DNA of 64,000 nt, taken from NCBI RefSeq assembly GCF_019649055.1, contig NW_026570243.1:310001-374000 (forward strand), given 5' to 3'. The position numbers were made by a program, and so were the translations under genes. This document shows, one piece after another, positions 1 to 11,783 of the stretch. Positions within the stretch are counted from its first letter, which is position 1, and each line of letters begins with the position of its first letter. The notes below the pieces were generated by a model, which was not told the origin of the DNA, made no database searches, and was given only the letters and a program-made list of their open reading frames with translations. The DNA is from Paramacrobiotus metropolitanus (Eukaryota > Tardigrada > Eutardigrada > Parachela > Macrobiotidae).

Positions 1-22
1 CAGAAATAAAATGCACGCTGAC

Positions 23-1779
23 CTGCTAAAACACCGGAAAGATATATTATGCCGATGCGAAAATTTCCGTGGACCATTTCCAGTGGAAGTCCCACAAAAA
101 TTTGGATAATAATATTGAAAACTAAATGAAACCACCTGTAAGAAAAACATCGTAAGTCAAATAAATGAATTGAAAAACCATAATAATCTGTCTGAATGTA
201 TATGATGTATTCGTATATAATGTGTATTGTGCACTATTGTCAAAACGATTAGCATAATAATAAGAAGGTCATACCGGCATGCAAAAAGAAATAATATTAT
301 TACCTAAAATAACAATAAGTTTGTGAATTATGCATTATACGCAAAGATAATTTTACTGTATTATACAGCTGCTACCAAATTATTTACTAAGCATTTTTGC
401 AGAACTTCCCACATGTGAGAGTTATCTTTAATTTTCCCAAATGTGAGAATCTGTATGTGAATACTGGCGGCTAATGCATTTGATGCGTCGGTCACTCAAA
501 ATTTCTCCATAAAAGTTAAAAATTATGCTGTTTGTTCGCTATGCGCACACAGCTCGTACCCGGCATGCAGAAAGGAATATGTAATGGATCGCCAGATTTC
601 CAGTCGCCGGTCAGGACGATAAATAAACGGGCTATCGATGGGAACAGGCCCAATTGTCGACACGCTTCCCATCACAATTCCATAGTAGATAAATACGGCA
701 AGCTGGAAAGAAAATAGTTGATTACTTAACTTACAGGGCAATTTATCGGCGAAAGCATGAGTAATTTATGGATTGCTCAATGGTCACTGACAAAAGCCAC
801 TGCGACGAATCAATATACCGCCGACCAACGGTCAAACTAATGGCTTTTGTCGATGATTCAATGCAATATGCTCCTAATCGATAATCTATATTTCATGTGC
901 GCCCTGTTGGGATGAATTTTATTAATGCGTGTATAGAAAGAAGCCAAATCCAGTGCGCGTGACCGTTCAAAGCAGCGCACGTCAGCATTGACCACTGCCG
1001 ACACGAAAATACACGAGTTATGTCTATACTCGGTGAGTTTTTGACGTATTTATTCCACAAAGACGGAAAGCTTTGTGAAACCATCGTTACTATATGACAT
1101 ATGCCAACATCAATTAATATAATTCCAAGTGACTCTTTCGGTTAACGAAAACTGCGAGTATTTTGCAACTATACCTCTTGCAATGATTTTGTCATAATTA
1201 TAGTAATTCAGCTGTTTACCACCAAAATATGTTACAACATTTTTTTCAAGTTTCTGTGGCCCTTTTTGGCAATACCAAATTACTAAATTATTATTTTATT
1301 ACGCTATTATGCAATACTATCGTATCACAAAATGGCAAACAGGTGTTGTGTAGATGTGATTTAGAATCACAGATTATAAAACGTATCGCACATTATAAAA
1401 TGGATCCATAATTTTTAATAAGTGACCGAGACTGGTGCAAAAGTAGCTCCGCTAACGAAATCCAGGATGATAGTTTTATAATGATACAGAATTATCAACC
1501 ATCCAGGACATTTGCTTGTCACTCTGTAATGCTGACAGCAATGAGGAAGACCGGAGGGGGTCGACATCGATAATTATCCGCGTAATATCCGCTAAGCCCA
1601 TCTTCAACCAAAACTTCCTTCACGGCTTTCCTAACGACTTTCTGGACAATAGTGTGCTTGTTAGGCTCAATGGTCGGCTTGATAAATCCGAATTCATCGT
1701 CAGTGTTATCATCCGACATGTGAATGTCGTCGCCACTTTGTTTCCGCCATAGAAGAAATTTATATAAACTCCGCTCCAT
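23..1779 (-). CDS. Rhomboid-family intramembrane serine protease, 5' part (3' end outside window)
   Basis: Rhomboids cleave single-pass membrane proteins within the bilayer, classically releasing EGF-type ligands. Three minus-strand exons are visible: about 1522-1779 (ATG at 1779), 560-702 and 23-135, with introns between. Exon 1 encodes an acidic cytosolic N-terminus ending in YRCRPPPVF, the conserved segment before TM1. Exon 2 gives the first TM and the loop [17 protein letters not shown]. Exon 3 completes HAGWFHL and continues [21 protein letters not shown]2 of the family. The catalytic Ser/His exons lie off the left edge. The exon 2/3 junction is in frame with canonical GT-AG sites (donor 559-558, acceptor 137-136). 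The exon 1 donor reads GAG|TGACAA where GAG|GTGACAA would be expected, one base short. Closest types by recall are RHBDL1/3 and Drosophila rhomboids. The family call is firm; the subfamily is uncertain. Confidence 0.88.
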
Positions 1780-4700
1780 AATAGCTAATGAATCTGTAAC
1801 AATTGACCGAACCGGGCTTCATTAGCTGCGACTATTCTGTCTGATAACTCTTGAGAAACAACAGCTGTTTTGTTTATTGTTCCTTTTTACTGTGCCGATA
1901 AACAATGCTGCGGCGACAAGGCGTTCCCATTAAAAATATTTGGCGCCAGAGCAGCTCATAATTATTAAGTTTGTCAATATATAGCAAAACTACTTGCCAA
2001 ATTATATTTTTTATTGATAAACTGCAAAAATGCTTAATTTTACCAAATGCTAATTTTACCCGATGTGCTGGTTTTGGTAGTAGGAAGGATACGTATTATA
2101 TCGCGCAATGGGCATCATCGGCAGCAAATTAAAATTTCAGACTGGCAACTTCAGGTATAAGTACGCGTATACGTACACCACATTATTATGTAAAAAAAAG
2201 AAATTTGCGAACAGATAGCCACATTAAAAACTTTGTAGACACAAATGATAAGATAAATTGAGGCGGTTTCAAAACTGGCTTCGGGTAAGCCACATAATTA
2301 CTCGTTGACCACCAACCTGTATGAATTCTGGCGATGAACTTAATATAGATGATATTATTATATAAAACAGTTTAACAAAAAATATTTGCGCCGCATAATG
2401 TTTAACCGCGTAAACGGACAAAAACTGCATTCCATTCTGAGTAAACTTTCCAGAATGCGGTAAATAAAAATCATGTATATCCATATGATAAGTGATGTAA
2501 ATATATGTTTACCTGCAAAAAAATCATATATACCATAAAGTGGCACACTCCAAATATTTTGACTTATCCGTCAACACAGTCCACCACACAGTCGCATATC
2601 CACTACTGGTACTCGACACATACGCCCAACCAAGCACAACTGCAGCTGACCGTCCACACATTTACATTTGACCAGTCAAAGATGATCATCAGTAGAAATT
2701 TGGGAAAATGAATGGACAACATGCCTAGAATGAATGCCGGGCATTGGTTAGATGATCATATTTCCCGAATAATAAAATATCTAAGTAGCGCATAGATTGG
2801 ACAGATGTGCACGAACAGCTGGAGACGCCCTAGTATATGCTCCACACGGTCCGGTGTCATCGACGAGGTTAACTAGACGTACCACCAAGGGACGACCAAC
2901 CAACTGTTATGCCACATGTGCGTGTGCGTGCGGAAAGTGCAGCTGACCACTGGCCCATTGCTATGCTGAAATTGATAACGGGATATCCAGCTGCTGGCTA
3001 CGCGGTGCCGTTTGGTTATAGAGTATGTACGTTATTAATATTCATATTCTATAACATGCGCATAATGTTTGCGGGTGAGATGTAAACTAATTTAATTCAA
3101 TTTATACTGGTACAAATAACTTATGCAAATAACAACATAACACTTATATTTCAAAGAAATGATTACACGCTGCAAATATTCATTCACGTGCGAGCTAAAG
3201 ATATAGCTACACTGACAATAAGTATCTTATTCTGTTGCTCCGTTCGGTATTGCAGTCTTCCTGATCACCAATGAAGTATTGTGATTGATACAAATCACGT
3301 TCAAATACTGTATATAACATGATGCAGTTTTGGAATTCATTTTATCATTTAGGTGAATTGGGCCACCGCGTATATTCTAAAGTTCTCGCCAGTTGTTTTG
3401 CTAATGAAGTAATACTTATTTTGCTCTGAAAATAGAGTTCAATTTGGTTGATGTACTGCATATCCACGGTAGTACTGCAAGTTTGATATTTAATGCCGGT
3501 AATCTTAAAGTAGAGCGAACAAGAATTCCGAAAGAAAGGTTTTAAGTTACTGACAGTTTGTCTAAGAATTGGATATATTGTTTACAGGATATTATTATGG
3601 CTACTGGGTGCAATAAGATCTCACTGGGGGCGTTTTATCATAAGCTTGCCTGTCAAGCATGGCGCTGTACATTCTTGTGTTCCGCTTGGCGGGTCGAAAT
3701 GTCTCCATTCCAGACTGGCAGTGTTCTGGCCGCGATAATTATCGCCGTAAATTAGCCACTTTAAATACTGACCATTGGGCCGCTTACAAGCCGGTTCACA
3801 ATGGTAAACAACGATCTAATCCTTAGCAAACATCTTTGATGGGTTAACCGAACCGCAGCTGCTGTCCATGCTCATAATCGTACATGTACTTCTTCGATAA
3901 TATAGCACAGTAATACAACTGTATTCGCAAAACTTTACATGTCCTTGTCCGGGCTGCGATTGCAAAAGTAAATTTACAAGCTAAACACCGGTTGTACGTA
4001 ATTCAGTGAACATGTTCCTGTTCGTGATTTGCAAAAAAAGAAGACGTTCGATTTCTTGCGAAGCATGATCGTAGTTGAATTTCCAAAAGGTCAAGCAGGG
4101 TTCAAGAAATAATTTAATTTCGAGCGCTCACAGAAAACTGTCAGATCGGAAGACAGTTCGGTTTGGATTAGCTCATCTTAGCCAGATTACAGAAACAGGA
4201 TAATTACTTTCGAAGCCATATTTTAGGTAATATAGTTCGAAGCATTCTGTTCTGGTACATTACGTAAAAATCTGATTCTTGCACCATAACAATATGCAAG
4301 TTGTATTATTGACTGCGTGCCACTACCGTGTTGCATCGCTTCTAACACGTTACACGACAAACGAATTGGCTCCGTATAATTTTGCTTCGGTTATTTGCAT
4401 ACATACTGTAAATATTGGTGGATCAGCTAGCGCAGTGCCCGTCCACATCAATGAACGTACGACACAAAAGCGGCTAATGGTTGCACTATTTGATGCGCCC
4501 ATTTGTTGTAAGAAAATTTATGCGTAGCTGGAGGATCTCATGCAGCATGTCCCGAACGTTTGGATGGCGACGATATTCAAACTTCACTGATATGTCATGC
4601 ATAATTGTAGTTTCAATACCGTTGTACCGCATAAATTACCGGTGTTTGAAAAAGATTTATTCAGTATCTAAAAATATCATCTACAACGTACAGACCACGG

Positions 4701-6150
4701 TCAAGGCTTATAAAGCACAAGCGCACCTGATATTATCATCAGAATTTGTATGTAACAAGAGTCACGAAAATTTGGCGGTTTACTACACAAATATTTTATA
4801 TTATGTGAAATTAGTACACCCTTATTATGATAGAAAATTGTGACTTTAGTATACCGCCAGTTAATAAAGTACACCCTTATATTAACGCCGAAAGTACTGT
4901 GTTGAGTATTTACTCGTCACATGTGTGCAAGCACAAAAAACAGAAAGATATTGTTATATAAAAGCTAACCTTTAGTTTGTACCCTCTATATCTAGAGAAT
5001 TATAATAAAAAACTGTGAAGATCGTACTGCTACGTTTAATTTTGTCATAAGCGCAAGTTTATGCGCATTTTTATGTTATACAGATAGAAGTACCGAATAT
5101 TTTTGTGTCAACGCCAGAAGAGTCAGAATATTTTTTGATACGACTGGCGCGGACTGGATTTGACAGATTGACTTCATAATTTGGTCCCCTGATCTATATT
5201 AATATCCCATCAGTACGCAAATTAAGCTCAAACACCGCTCGTGGTCTATAAGTACTCCTCATTGCCAAAAACGCACGTATGTACGCATGTTCAATAAAGA
5301 AACCTATCTCCTGCCTAATAACTCTCAAAAAAATGTGGACTCTTATACGATCCAGAATGAACATACAGACAAAACATTGGGAGTAGCGGACAGCTTACGA
5401 AGCAAGCGTACAAACACTATGCGAGTTGGTTCTACAGAAACTCGAGGTGCTTTGAATCGAATTAAAAAGTCAGTTAATCGTTTTCTGGCAATGAACTCAA
5501 CTATATTCAAAGTAATTAGAATGGGCATTTGGCAGACCTTTACTTTGCTCAAACAAACATGCAAATGCAAACTGTGATAAAAGCGCACTTGTCGTTGCGG
5601 ATGTTCTTATTTTGTTGGTAATGATTAGCATGATCAGCTTCTGTGCAATGGATCAGCATGTGCTGATTGATAAAGAACTGAATACGATTCACTGCCGTGT
5701 TGGTGCGAACATTCGAAGCACAAACACACGCGTCAATCTGTTTACCAGGTATGTGACCTTTAATTAGTATTTTAAAAACTGTAAGCAGTGCACCAGTTGA
5801 AATCAGTATAAAGTTTGACTACTTAGTATCGAAATCCTGCTGACAATCTCAAAGCTTGCAGACATATTACAGTCGGCATACTCGTACCTATAGCATCTTG
5901 ATTAAGAAATTTTGGTTTGTCTTTATTTAATAGCAATAATAATGCTAGAGAATGTTTTACTTAATTGTAACCTTAACGCAAAACTAACGCATGACACGTA
6001 AGTACCTATACCTTAATGTAAAGCACAACTGCTTCGATTTATTTAGCAGCACGTAATGAGCTGCAATTTTACTGTGACGGATCTTGGTATAGCCCTTTTA
6101 TTGTTTGGTCAAGCGTTGCGTTCACTAGAAAATCTATGTTTGAAATTATG
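1780..6150. other. Intergenic stretch, no recognised gene
   Basis: AT-rich sequence with only short unsupported reading frames on both strands. It should contain the rhomboid promoter just above 1779. A 96-codon plus-strand frame with ATG at 5287 (to 5577) and a possible first exon, ATG at 5648 to a GTATGT donor at 5749, lie before the atlastin-like gene. The latter leaves a 2-nt phase that does not join the next exon at 6219, so I do not assign it. Confidence 0.6.
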
Positions 6151-6218
6151 TTTTATTGCTTAATTATGCACTGTCCCGAGAATTGATATATGCAGTGCTC
6201 CTTAATTTGCATTTACAG

Positions 6219-9200
6219 CTGGCAAAGATCAAAGAAAACGGGTCTTTAAAATTTATCAATTTGGACAAGTTCCGGAAAATGCTGAAGTCAAACGAATTCG
6301 TTGGACAACGTAAAGTAGCCATAATCAGTATCGTGGGGACGTACCGAAGCGGCAAATCGACACTTCTGAATATCTTGTCACGATATTTAGCATGCAGTAG
6401 CACGGTGGGTTAAGAAACCAATCCTTTTACATTTCGCGGTGTTTTCTCATTACCTTCCGTGACCTTTAATTTCATTTTAATAAAATGCGTCCGTGATAAA
6501 TACGGTTCCGCTAGAAATATGCGCGTGACGTGTACTCGTATATAACGCTGCGCTGTGACTAAATTCGATAGCGCATATTTACGTACTGTACGTAAAAATA
6601 CCGCTTATATACTGTATTTGCAAGGAATTATTCGAGTTTAAACGAACCAAGGAGGATGGGTGCATGACCTTATAAAAGAGCCGGCACACTGCAATATATA
6701 TATATGGGAACTAATTTTTGCCGTCTGAATAATTATACTGCATTGCGCTAGACCACCAGAGACTGGTTGTACGACGACGCTTCGGTGATACCGCGCTATT
6801 GCCGGAAACGACTTTTTGAGACATCGTCCGCTCAGTTTGTCTGCACTAAAGGCATGTGGATCACGGCACATCCCTACCTGATGCCTAATGGGTTGGCGGT
6901 GTTCCTCGTTGATATTCAAGGGCTTTTGATAATCATCTCAACAGCAGCCAAACTGACTCGGAACTCTTCTACGCTTCTACTCTGCTTTCTTCCACAACGG
7001 TAAGCTTTATTAAAATTTAGGTTTACCGTACTGATAAATACTGCAAGCACTGCTCGTGAGACGTATTGTATAAAAAATTACCAGCATAATCGAGCGATCT
7101 CTAGGGTAGTTCTTCAAAACTAATAATGCCTTGTTCTAACAGAATCCACCAGTCCCTTGCACACATCGCTATCAGCAGTGATAAAGAGATTTAGAATACT
7201 GAAATGATTTTAATAACTGGGAGCTGTGAATAATCCCTCAAATAATGATGGAAATATTTTTTCACGGCAACTATTGCTGTTTAGTACTTGTTCCGTTTAA
7301 CAGAGCCCATGTTGTCAATACTAGCGAATTTTTTTAACTGTACCAATACTGAAAAGTAAAAATAAGAAGAAAATGAATACAGGAAACTATTAACCAGAAT
7401 GCTACATTAGGTTACTGAATGTTTGCACAGATCATAAACACCAAACAAACTCTGGACCGGGCACTGACGAATCTTCTTGGAGCTCCAACCGTGAGGCTTC
7501 GAAATACGATCGATAACAGTGGGAATTCGATAAGTAAGCCATAATGCCATAAACACAAAAAAATGTTTTGTAGTAATGTTTTGTAGGTTTGTTATAATTA
7601 AGTCTAACTATCTAATTCTATGCAAATGGTTGCTGTAACTCGGTTAATGTTGCCGCAAAACAAGTGCTACGGGTAGTTGCGCAGATAACCTTTCTGCATC
7701 GTCTTGCAAAATTTCAGTGTTGGTGGCGCATGGTGTTCTTGTTGCAGCATCCGATCAACCAGTGATCACTCTGTTAGAATCCCGAAACAAACGACTGCTG
7801 CAAGATATTTTATTTGTGATTCGTGATTATCACCTTGCTGAAAAAAATCCGGATGTGTACATGCAGGAAGCGGAATATTACATTTCGGATATTGTCAGTT
7901 TAAGCGTATTAAGGCTTTATTAGCAGCAATGTACAATAATCCGACTGTATCACCGCTATATGAGTCATATCTATATACGAGTATATCACCATTATTATGA
8001 CTATAGCTATAACTTCTGCTACAATGTCATATTGTGAATTTTGCATCGTGCAGGTATTTTGATTCGGATCGGAATGGATCACTGCAAGAAATGCAGCTAG
8101 GATTTCACGGCATAAGCTGTTTATTTCTGCCTACGATTTCGCTTGATCCCACAAATTTGCAGTTTACGAAAAAATGGTGAACATAAATACTACGACTAAT
8201 TGATAGATTTGGGAAACGTATTTTGTGAACAAGGAAGCTTTTGCAGATATCAATCCAGTGTTTGGAGAGGCCTGTTCTCAGTTGTTTAGCTCACACTTTA
8301 GTCCGCTCACAATTTTCCAAAACTATCTTTGGAAAGCAGCTGACCGGTCACGATCTGGCTGAGCGATTAAAGGTTTTCAAACAACCTATGTATTAATTTT
8401 CCTATGATAAAAATATCGCCACACAGTTATTCAAATTGCAAATTAAATGTGTAAAGTTAGTGTTTTTCGTAATCTTGATAATTTGCATTATACAAATTAT
8501 AGGAAAAACGCTTGCAGGTGTATGAAGAAATTTTTGGGAACACGCGTATTCCCACGGTCCAGGATGCCTTGGAGGTAACTTTATGAAGTAGCCAAATAAA
8601 TATCTCTGACTTTACTTATACACAGACAATGAGTGGAGCTTTAGTTTAAATATGGAGCAAGTTTATTTCATTGGTTGCGTTGAAATTATTACATTATTAC
8701 AGAAAGAGCTGGAATTTATCGGCCAGGAATTCACAGCGACGTTAATAAATCATTACAAGAAAGCAACTTTGCAGGTACTTGTGTTCATCGTCAGCTAGTA
8801 GGCACAACCAATTGCCTCATGTGCTCTGTACTTCAGTCTATCATATCTTGTAAAATTCAATTAAGAAGTAAGAAGTGATTTAAAAACCAATTATACAAAA
8901 ACAGTTAAAATGATTACCGTTATCCATGATTAACAAGTACAATGCAAGTTTTAATCGTAAGCTGTTCGTATAATTAGCCAATATCGTCATTTCTCCATAG
9001 CGATTACATAATCATAAAAATGTTCCGGAAGAAGAAATTCGCGAATTACATTTCTCCCTACGGCAGCGTCTTGTTTCCGATCTCCGTCATCATGAAGTGC
9101 TAATCCGAAAGCCAAAACTTTTGAACGAAGCCACGAAGATTTTGTACTATGAAAGCAGTGAGTACCTAGATCGCACCCTTCAGGCTCGCAGATTTTACCA

Positions 9201-9763
9201 TGCTCTGGAACAAATTAAAAACAACGAACAAAAAATGCAGGTAGGAAAACGTACGATGTTTACTGTACATACTGAGGAAATTTGATGACATAAAGTGCAG
9301 AGCTTGATGGCTTCCCAGATGAACAAATATGCTCAAAAGGAATAGTAAGCAATTAGCTTTATGTAGTGTACAGATACACTAATGAAAGTCTAAACTATTT
9401 ATCAAATTAGCATATCTATATATATGATACTGTATGGAGTGTACATACAAAGCTATGAACGAAATTCAGTGCAACTTATGATCTGGTAATTGTTGTTATT
9501 AATATTATATTCTATTCTGATTAATTCGTATAAAGAGTGCAACATGCAATCGTGTAGTCTTACCGGTGCCGGTTACTGACACAGCTGACCATTTAGGTTG
9601 CGATGGCCAAGGATGATTCAGGGTCATTTCTCGACACTGTTTTGCAACCAATTATTCCCTTTATTTCCCTGGGAGCAGCATTTTGCTGCTTTATATTCTC
9701 TACTGGATCATCTCCTGCTTGCATAAAATACGTTCCCGAAAACAGACTGCAGCGAGTCTTTGA
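6219..9763 (+). CDS. Atlastin/GBP-like dynamin-superfamily GTPase (frame-broken as read)
   Basis: Large GTPase of the atlastin/guanylate-binding-protein group; atlastins tether and fuse ER tubules. Exon 6219-6404 carries the P-loop GTYRSGKSTLL. Exon 6752-6999 carries the GMWITAHPY segment and the DIQG G3 motif. Exon 7718-7897 carries the G4-like ILFVIRDY. Exon 8054-8176 has GISCFLLP, typical of atlastins. Helical middle-domain exons follow at 8247-8372, 8518-8574, 8703-8774 and 9001-9240. The last exon (9597-9763) encodes two hydrophobic segments separated by a short turn and a basic tail, the atlastin TM hairpin. AATAAA lies at 9797, 33 bp after the stop. Three exons switch frame mid-exon at T runs (6924-6927, 8313-8316, 9681-9684). 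Conserved residues continue in the new frame, so either the gene is decaying or the sequence has one-base errors. The joining of exons near 9301-9345 and the first exon are unresolved. Confidence 0.75.
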
Positions 9764-9796
9764 TAACCGCTATAACTGTCAATTAACATATTATTA

Positions 9797-9802
9797 AATA
9801 AA
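9797..9802 (+). terminator. Polyadenylation signal AATAAA of the atlastin-like gene
   Basis: A perfect AATAAA hexamer starts 33 bp downstream of the TGA that ends the TM-hairpin frame. It supports that frame as the true C-terminus. Confidence 0.55.
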
Positions 9803-9914
9803 ACTTAGAATTTTGTGAAACATACGGAAATAAAATTTGTCATTACGGAACACCGTTAACACAACTTGTCTATACGTGTGATTCACAACATTTACGTGCT
9901 TTATATGTCGGAGG

Positions 9915-10015
9915 CCAAAATACTGGAGGAAAGAAATAATTTATATGCATAAATAATTTAATTTCCAAAATACTGGAGGAAAGAAAATAATTTATATGCA
10001 TAAATAATTTAATTT
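9915..10015. repeat. Two-copy tandem repeat, 50-bp unit
   Basis: The unit beginning CCAAAATACTGGAGGAAAG and ending in an AATAATTTAATTT tail occurs twice in direct succession, starting at 9915 and 9965, nearly identical (one extra A in the second). It lies in the spacer between the atlastin-like and coiled-coil genes. Confidence 0.85.
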
Positions 10016-10458
10016 TTTACTAAAAAACATTATGACGTATCTGTACAGTACCTAAGCAGAAAATTAATTATTAAGCGAAGTACAAGGTACGAGTACAATA
10101 CAACTTTTCAAAGCACTTTACATGGCAAAAGTGTGTCGTAAAACTAGCTGCAGAAGTAGTATAGAGTTATCTGTAAAGTACTGTAACGGTCTCCCCCAAG
10201 AATACCTACGTACTTCTATAAAATTTTCGAACTAAAACTGTACAGTAATTTTGTTGCTATCAAAGAGGCATTTACATTATCGAAGCAGAAGTACAGACAT
10301 CTAAAAACTCATAGTTTTCGTTAGATAGCTTATTTCACTTCTTTCTGGATAATTAGTGGTGTTATCACAATATTTTTCCATCCACTGTGTTATTCCTTGT
10401 ACGTAACATCTTAACATAAAAGGGCTCGACCTCATTCCTCATGTGACCTTGTCAAGCC

Positions 10459-11400
10459 ATGCCCAAAACCTGCTCAGACTGTGACACATTACAGCATCAG
10501 TTAGCGCATGTTCTAGAGCAATTAAACAGCGTACAAGCACAGTGTAAACGGTTCAAGGGAGAAAGGGACGCGTATCACGATTCCTGTGTTGCTTCACGGA
10601 TGGACGTCTTGAAAGGTTAGGGTACGCATCAGTGGTAGATCAGTTATAAACTTATAGGTGCTTGTACTCGGAATGTCCAATTGTTTCAGTTACAATTACA
10701 ATTTTCAAAACCACATTAATTTCGTTTATGTAATTTATAACAATTATTGTCCCAGTAGACTGGAATCTATCGAAGCCTATTCATTACTGTTCAGCTTTAA
10801 ACGGATGAGCATAGGAAATAACACCACTGGTTTCAGGTGACGATTGAAATAAGAAAAATTATAAAAGCATTTATGCGCGATTTAATTGCTCATTTCTTTA
10901 GTCATTGTCAGAAACAGCAGTCTGTACTGCCATTAATTATTTTATTAGGCAACAAATTATTCTTCGATCAAAAACAGCAGATCACAGAGCTGAAGGACAA
11001 GGTGGCATTGTATCAGGAAACCAATCAAATGCTGTTCGAGAAGTGTGCACATGCCAACGATCTTGAAGACGAAATCCGGCAGTTCTGCGTCCGCAGAGCA
11101 GTCCCGAATGTATGTCCACAAGACAAAGCTCCGCTCAACAGATGGAACCAAATTTATTAGGAAAGTATCCCAGTCGCGAAATTGTTATGAAGTGTCTAAC
11201 TGAATACAACGAAACTTTGGCCAAGGCGCGATTCAAGTATTACGTAACGGCTCAGGGGGTGGGGGTGGGTCCGGCGTTACCCGCCCATAAGTAATACATG
11301 GATAAAGGTCACAAAAGGGTGGGGGTGGTCGAAAAGTGGAAAATTTCCGTTACGTAATACTTGAATCGCGCCCAATGCTATAAGACGTTAGAACGAGGCC
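10459..11400 (+). CDS. Small coiled-coil protein, function unknown, last exon carrying a MITE
   Basis: Exon 1 (ATG 10459 to 10615) encodes MPKTCSDCDTLQHQLAHVLE and further heptad-like sequence. An exon starting near 10949 continues in phase with NKLFFDQKQQITELKDKVAL and further Glu/Lys/Leu-rich coiled coil to a GTATGT donor at about 11110. A third exon from about 11120 reads QMEPNLLGKYPSREIVMKCL and YNETLAK before running into the MITE at 11225. With the element removed, leaving one copy of the CAA duplication, the frame would stop a few codons later (ANAIRR then TAG). Expected intact length is roughly 150-170 residues. An N-terminal Cys-x2-Cys is present. No family recognised. The exon structure is inferred from splice consensus and coiled-coil continuity only. 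Confidence 0.5.
11225..11372. mobile_element. 148-bp MITE, family A (TIR GGCGCGATTCAAGTATTACG), 3-bp TSD CAA
   Basis: Perfect terminal inverted repeats of about 26 bp begin GGCGCGATTCAAG and end CTTGAATCGCGCC. The element is flanked by CAA at 11222-11224 and 11373-11375. The core is G-rich on the plus strand (GGGGGTGGGGGTGGG). The same TIR bounds the larger element at 23060-23354. No coding capacity. TIR start and 3-bp duplication resemble PIF/Harbinger elements, by inference. Confidence 0.85.
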
Positions 11401-11783
11401 AGGAGCATAAAGTTTACCCCGAAAATTTAAGTTGCCCATTGGTTACTGCGTTGCAGAATCATTGGCCATTAAATCTTCCCGTTAAAAACGCCGATTCTTT
11501 ACTCATTCGAAACCATCAATCCAAGCATTCAGTTCCAGTCATTCAGGCAAAAAAACATGCATCGAAATACATATAAAACACAAAACATACATAAAATTCG
11601 TCCCAACGACAATTTCCCGCAATATATGTGCAACACACGGATGCATAGTAAAAATATTTGGGAGAAAAAACCAAAACCGAGCAAGTCCGTATTTATGAGA
11701 CAATGTCACAGAATTTAAAAACGAATGTCTGCCAATCGATTCGCTGCCCTTCAAAGGAGGTTACGGCCTGGCCTTATCCGTAC

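Noticed and set aside
4481-4843. 120-codon plus-strand frame
   Set aside because: Starts without ATG, no domain, no splice context; composition like the surrounding AT-rich noncoding DNA.
5287-5577. 96-codon frame with ATG, upstream of the atlastin-like gene
   Set aside because: No family, no splice link to the GTPase exons, Asn/Thr/Lys-rich as expected from AT-rich DNA; kept only as a remark.
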